Part shown: positions 6,285 to 7,854 of the stretch, one piece after another
Layout: each line of letters starts with the position of its first letter
Numbering within the stretch: the first letter of the stretch is position 1
Position numbers and translations under genes: made by a program
Source of the DNA: JBKJML01 sp046596415
GTDB taxonomy: Bacteria; Actinomycetota; Thermoleophilia; Gaiellales; Gaiellaceae
Direction: 5' to 3'
Assembly: GCA_046596415.1 (NCBI GenBank)
Contig: JBKJML010000116.1
Coordinates: forward strand, 1-7,854
Length of the DNA stretch: 7,854 nucleotides
The notes under the pieces: generated by a model
Databases searched by the model: none
Seen by the model: only the letters and a program-made list of their open reading frames with translations
Told to the model about the DNA's origin: nothing

Positions 6285-7271
6285 ATGGGGCTGTTGCGAA
6301 GGCGCGAGGCGGAGGAGCTCGACGTTGAGAGCGAGCGCGCCACCCTGCGCCGGCAGCGCGAGGCAATGGGAGCGGAGCTCGAGTCGCTGAAGCGGACACT
6401 CGCGGAGCGCGTCGCGGCCGTCCAGCTGCGTGAGCGCGAGCTCGCGCAGACGCAGGCGCGAGTCGAGCAGCGGGAGACGGAGCTCGAAGGCGTCCGCGCG
6501 CGCAGCGTGCGCGTCGCGGAGATCAGGGCTCGGCTCGCCGAGACGAAGGCGAAGCGGGCGACGCGCAACGAGAGCCCCGTCGCGGCGGCGGAACAGGTCG
6601 ACCTCGCCGCACGGGAACGGGCGCTCGCCGAGCGGGAGGCGGAGCTCGAGCTGCTCGACGGGCGCGCAACCGAGCTCGCGGCGCGTGAGCAGGCGTTGGC
6701 CGACCGTGAGCAAGCCGCTGCCGAGCTCGAGGCGCGGACGCTCGAGCTCGACGCGCGCGAGCAGTCCCTCGCCGAGCGGGAAGCCACCGCGACGAAGCGG
6801 CCGGCGGCAGAGCAGCCCACCAAGGCGGACCGCGCACTCGCGAAGGAGTTCGCGGCGCTCGAGGCCCGCGCGACGGCGCTCGACAAGCGGGAGCAGGCAC
6901 TCGACGAGCGTGAAGCGGAGCCACCGGCTGTCGCTCTCCCGGAGGCACCGGAGCTCGCCGCGGTCGAGGAGAAGCTCCAGGCGCTCCGCGAGGCCGAGAA
7001 GGCATTCATCAAGACCCACGCCGAGCTCGCAGCCCGAAGCGAGACGATCGCCGAGCGCGAGTCCGAGCTCGCCGCTCGCGAGCGCGCGCTCGCCGAGCAG
7101 GAGGCCCCCGCACCAGAGCTCGACGAGCTCGAGGCCCGAATCCGCCGGCTCGAACAGGGCGGGAGCAAGGGCCGCACCGGCAGCTCGACCCAGACCTTCA
7201 GCGCCGGCCTGCAGCAACTCCAGCAGCGCAGCCGCCGCCCGTCGCCAGACGGCGAGGACTCTCTACACTAG
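6285..7271 (+). CDS. Long coiled-coil protein with repeated L-x-x-R-E module (hypothetical)
   Basis: A 328-residue protein made almost entirely of Ala, Glu, Arg and Leu in heptad-like spacing from about residue 8 to 290, with no signal peptide or membrane helix. Three less helical breaks occur near residues 93-103 (TRNESP), 167-185 (ATATKRPAAEQP) and 211-222 (AEPPAVALPEAPE). A 12-residue module L-x-x-R-E-x-x-L-x-x-[RQ]-E occurs at residues 107, 131, 155, 199 and 262; the first three copies are exactly 24 residues apart. The tail (about 290-328) is Gly/Ser/Gln/Arg-rich and probably disordered. The ATG at 6285 is chosen over an in-frame ATG at 6144, which lies inside the DUF2630-like gene and upstream of the terminator. 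A structural, scaffold or DivIVA/SMC-like bundling role is conceivable, but no specific family is recognised and composition alone can mimic homology. Confidence 0.8.
   Translation: MGLLRRREAEELDVESERATLRRQREAMGAELESLKRTLAERVAAVQLRERELAQTQARVEQRETELEGVRARSVRVAEIRARLAETKAKRATRNESPVAAAEQVDLAARERALAEREAELELLDGRATELAAREQALADREQAAAELEARTLELDAREQSLAEREATATKRPAAEQPTKADRALAKEFAALEARATALDKREQALDEREAEPPAVALPEAPELAAVEEKLQALREAEKAFIKTHAELAARSETIAERESELAARERALAEQEAPAPELDELEARIRRLEQGGSKGRTGSSTQTFSAGLQQLQQRSRRPSPDGEDSLH
7264..7269 (+). promoter_or_regulatory. putative -10 (TACACT) of tRNA-Ala inside the upstream CDS
   Basis: TACACT lies in the last codons of the coiled-coil gene and would start transcription near 7276, five bases before the mature tRNA 5' end. 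A poor -35 candidate sits around 7241. The alternative is co-transcription with the coiled-coil gene. Confidence 0.35.
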
Positions 7272-7280
7272 GGCCGTCCC

Positions 7281-7353
7281 GGGGCGTTAGCTCAGCTGGG
7301 AGAGCGCCGCGTTTGCAACGCGGAGGTCGCCGGTTCGATCCCGGCACGCTCCA
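7281..7353 (+). tRNA. tRNA-Ala (anticodon TGC)
   Basis: A 73-base tRNA with complete cloverleaf: acceptor GGGGCGT / ACGCTCC, D arm with AGCTCAGCTGGGAGAGC, anticodon stem CCGCG / CGCGG around TTTGCAA, and T arm GCCGG-TTCGATC-CCGGC. The anticodon TGC is at 7314-7316 and reads GCN alanine codons. The G3:U70 wobble pair (G7283 with T7350), the alanine identity element, is present. The discriminator base is A; the terminal CCA is not encoded. The gene begins nine bases after the coiled-coil stop. Confidence 0.97.
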
Positions 7354-7365
7354 TATTTCCTCGCA

Positions 7366-7397
7366 GAGCGAAAATCCGCAGGAGCGGATTTTCGCTC
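7366..7397 (+). terminator. 14-bp perfect hairpin after tRNA-Ala
   Basis: GAGCGAAAATCCGC pairs with GCGGATTTTCGCTC (7366-7379 / 7384-7397) around an AGGA loop, 12 bases after the tRNA. The A4/T4 tract is within the stem rather than behind it. The symmetry would work in either direction. It is a plausible terminator for the tRNA transcript. Confidence 0.6.
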
Positions 7398-7414
7398 GCT
7401 CAAGACCCCTGAAG

Positions 7415-7431
7415 GGGCGGCTCCGCCGCCC
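7415..7431. repeat. 7-bp inverted repeat
   Basis: GGGCGGC and GCCGCCC flank TCC, directly preceded by a CCCC-TGAA-GGGG hairpin that shares bases with it (7406-7417). It may extend the terminator cluster downstream of the tRNA; no T-run follows. Confidence 0.4.
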
Positions 7432-7459
7432 AGTCACTTCCCTTCCGCAGCTTGCAAAG

Positions 7460-7481
7460 GGTTCGAGCCCGCTTAGGTCCA
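7460..7481 (+). other. tRNA 3'-end-like fragment (possible attachment-site remnant)
   Basis: The stretch begins GGTTCGA and ends GGTCCA, with spacing that fits a T loop (TTCGAGC), a five-base T-stem half, a seven-base acceptor half and discriminator A. By eye it matches the 3' end of the neighbouring tRNA-Ala (7332-7353) at 16 of 22 positions, 128 bases downstream. The would-be T stem (AAGGG / CCGCT) has two mismatches, and no 5' half is present, so it is not a functional tRNA. It may be a relic of integration at a tRNA gene, or chance. Confidence 0.35.
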
Positions 7482-7503
7482 TCCGTTGTCCTTGTTACAT
7501 CAA

Positions 7504-7521
7504 TGCCCCTGCTTAGGGGCA
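7504..7521. terminator. 7-bp hairpin, possible bidirectional terminator
   Basis: TGCCCCT / AGGGGCA around GCTT, followed on the plus strand by AGCTTTC. On the minus strand it is followed by TTGATGT. It could terminate either leftover transcription from the tRNA side or the homocysteine methyltransferase transcript coming from the right. Confidence 0.4.
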
Positions 7522-7720
7522 GCTTTCAGTGTCCGGTCGCTAGGCCGGCGGGCGACATGCAGGAATAGAGTCAGCCGCCGCCCGCCGAGTATGCGCCACT
7601 CACGGGACACCGCCACACGCAGAGCGTGACAGTGAGTGTGCGAAGTCACTGAAGAGGTCGGGGGGCATGCTCTTCGCTAGTCGATCGCGGCCACTACCGC
7701 CGTGAGGTGCGATGGGGCTG
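7522..7720. other. non-coding stretch with several inverted repeats; no gene seen
   Basis: No ORF with a credible start or length was found on either strand. Inverted repeats are: GTGTCC (7529-7534) with GGACAC (7605-7610) enclosing CGGCGGGCG (7546-7554) with CGCCCGCCG (7579-7587); CACGC (7616) with GCGTG (7624); CAGTGA (7630) with TCACTG (7646); GAAGAG (7651) with CTCTTC (7670). A competing stem GTCGC (7536) / GCGAC (7552) would exclude the 9-bp stem. It may be a structured RNA, the 3' untranslated region of the minus-strand gene, or plain GC-rich spacer. Confidence 0.4.
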
Positions 7721-7854
7721 TCAGGCCTTCACGGCTGCGCAGATTGCGCCGACGTGCCGGTGATCGGTGCCGCAGCAGCCGCCGACGACCGTGAGGTTTG
7801 GGAGCCGTGGAGCGAGGTCGCGGTAGTGCTGGGCTAGCTCGAGCGGGTCGCCTT
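7721..7854 (-). CDS. Homocysteine S-methyltransferase-family protein, C-terminal fragment
   Basis: The last 43 residues and stop (TGA) of a gene continuing beyond the right edge. The piece PNLTVVGGCCGTDHRHV is characteristic of the zinc-dependent homocysteine S-methyltransferase domain (MmuM, BHMT, N-terminal MetH). The adjacent cysteines of GGCCGT are two of the three zinc ligands; the third lies upstream, outside the window. The domain normally ends soon after (HV..I...V), as here with the stop 13 residues after GGCCGT-DHRHV begins to taper. It is therefore a stand-alone enzyme or one where this domain is last, not a full MetH. The methyl donor (S-methylmethionine, betaine or other) cannot be told from this fragment. 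Confidence 0.85.
   Translation of the reverse strand, partial: GDPLELAQHYRDLAPRLPNLTVVGGCCGTDHRHVGAICAAVKA

Noticed and set aside
5852..7177. 441-codon minus-strand ORF opposite the coiled-coil gene
   Set aside because: Ser/Ala/Arg-only composition mirrors the GC-rich Ala/Glu/Arg repeats on the other strand. It crosses three well-supported features: the microprotein end, the DUF2630-like gene and the terminator.
7198..7482. Minus-strand 94-codon ORF (PGSNRRPPRCKRGALPAELTP) across the tRNA
   Set aside because: This peptide is the well-known artefact of translating a tRNA gene in antisense; no separate evidence of coding.
7313..7516. Plus-strand 67-codon ORF beginning in the tRNA anticodon arm
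   Set aside because: It overlaps the tRNA and the hairpins behind it and matches no family; a chance ORF.

Overview
The window is GC-rich DNA with densely packed genes on both strands. The gene families, high GC, GTG and TTG starts and an apparently leaderless start style fit an actinomycetote. A deep lineage such as Thermoleophilia/Gaiellales is a guess I cannot test from sequence alone. Most of the window is ordinary chromosomal housekeeping. The less ordinary material lies in the promoters, a 27-residue membrane ORF, a repetitive coiled-coil protein and the structured non-coding tail after a tRNA gene.

Left part (1-3863): a 5-methyluridine RNA methyltransferase of the RumA/RlmD family (minus strand, last few residues outside the window) and a YjbQ/UPF0047 protein (minus strand). 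An M3-like zinc peptidase (plus strand) is divergent from yjbQ. A ferritin (minus strand) converges on the peptidase, and the two stop codons overlap by four bases.

Middle part (3897-6232): ornithine carbamoyltransferase (argF) is divergent from ferritin. It heads a tight plus-strand run: argF, 7-base gap, rhomboid protease, 10-base overlap, zincin-like metallopeptidase (PF06262 type), TGATG overlap, 27-aa single-helix membrane ORF. A small DUF2630-like protein follows after a 42-base gap. A 13-bp perfect hairpin closes the run.

Right part (6239-7854): a 328-aa coiled-coil protein with a repeated 12-residue module, then tRNA-Ala(TGC), then about 370 bases without a protein gene. That stretch holds several inverted repeats and a piece resembling a tRNA 3' end. 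Finally comes the C-terminal 43 residues of a homocysteine S-methyltransferase-type protein on the minus strand.

Recurring theme: a TAnnnT (-10 like) hexamer ends six or seven bases before the start codons of rlmD, the M3 peptidase, ferritin and argF, eight bases before yjbQ, and ten before the coiled-coil gene. Most transcription units here therefore look leaderless or nearly so. No CRISPR array, insertion sequence, integrase or toxin gene was seen, and I found no convincing new multi-gene system.
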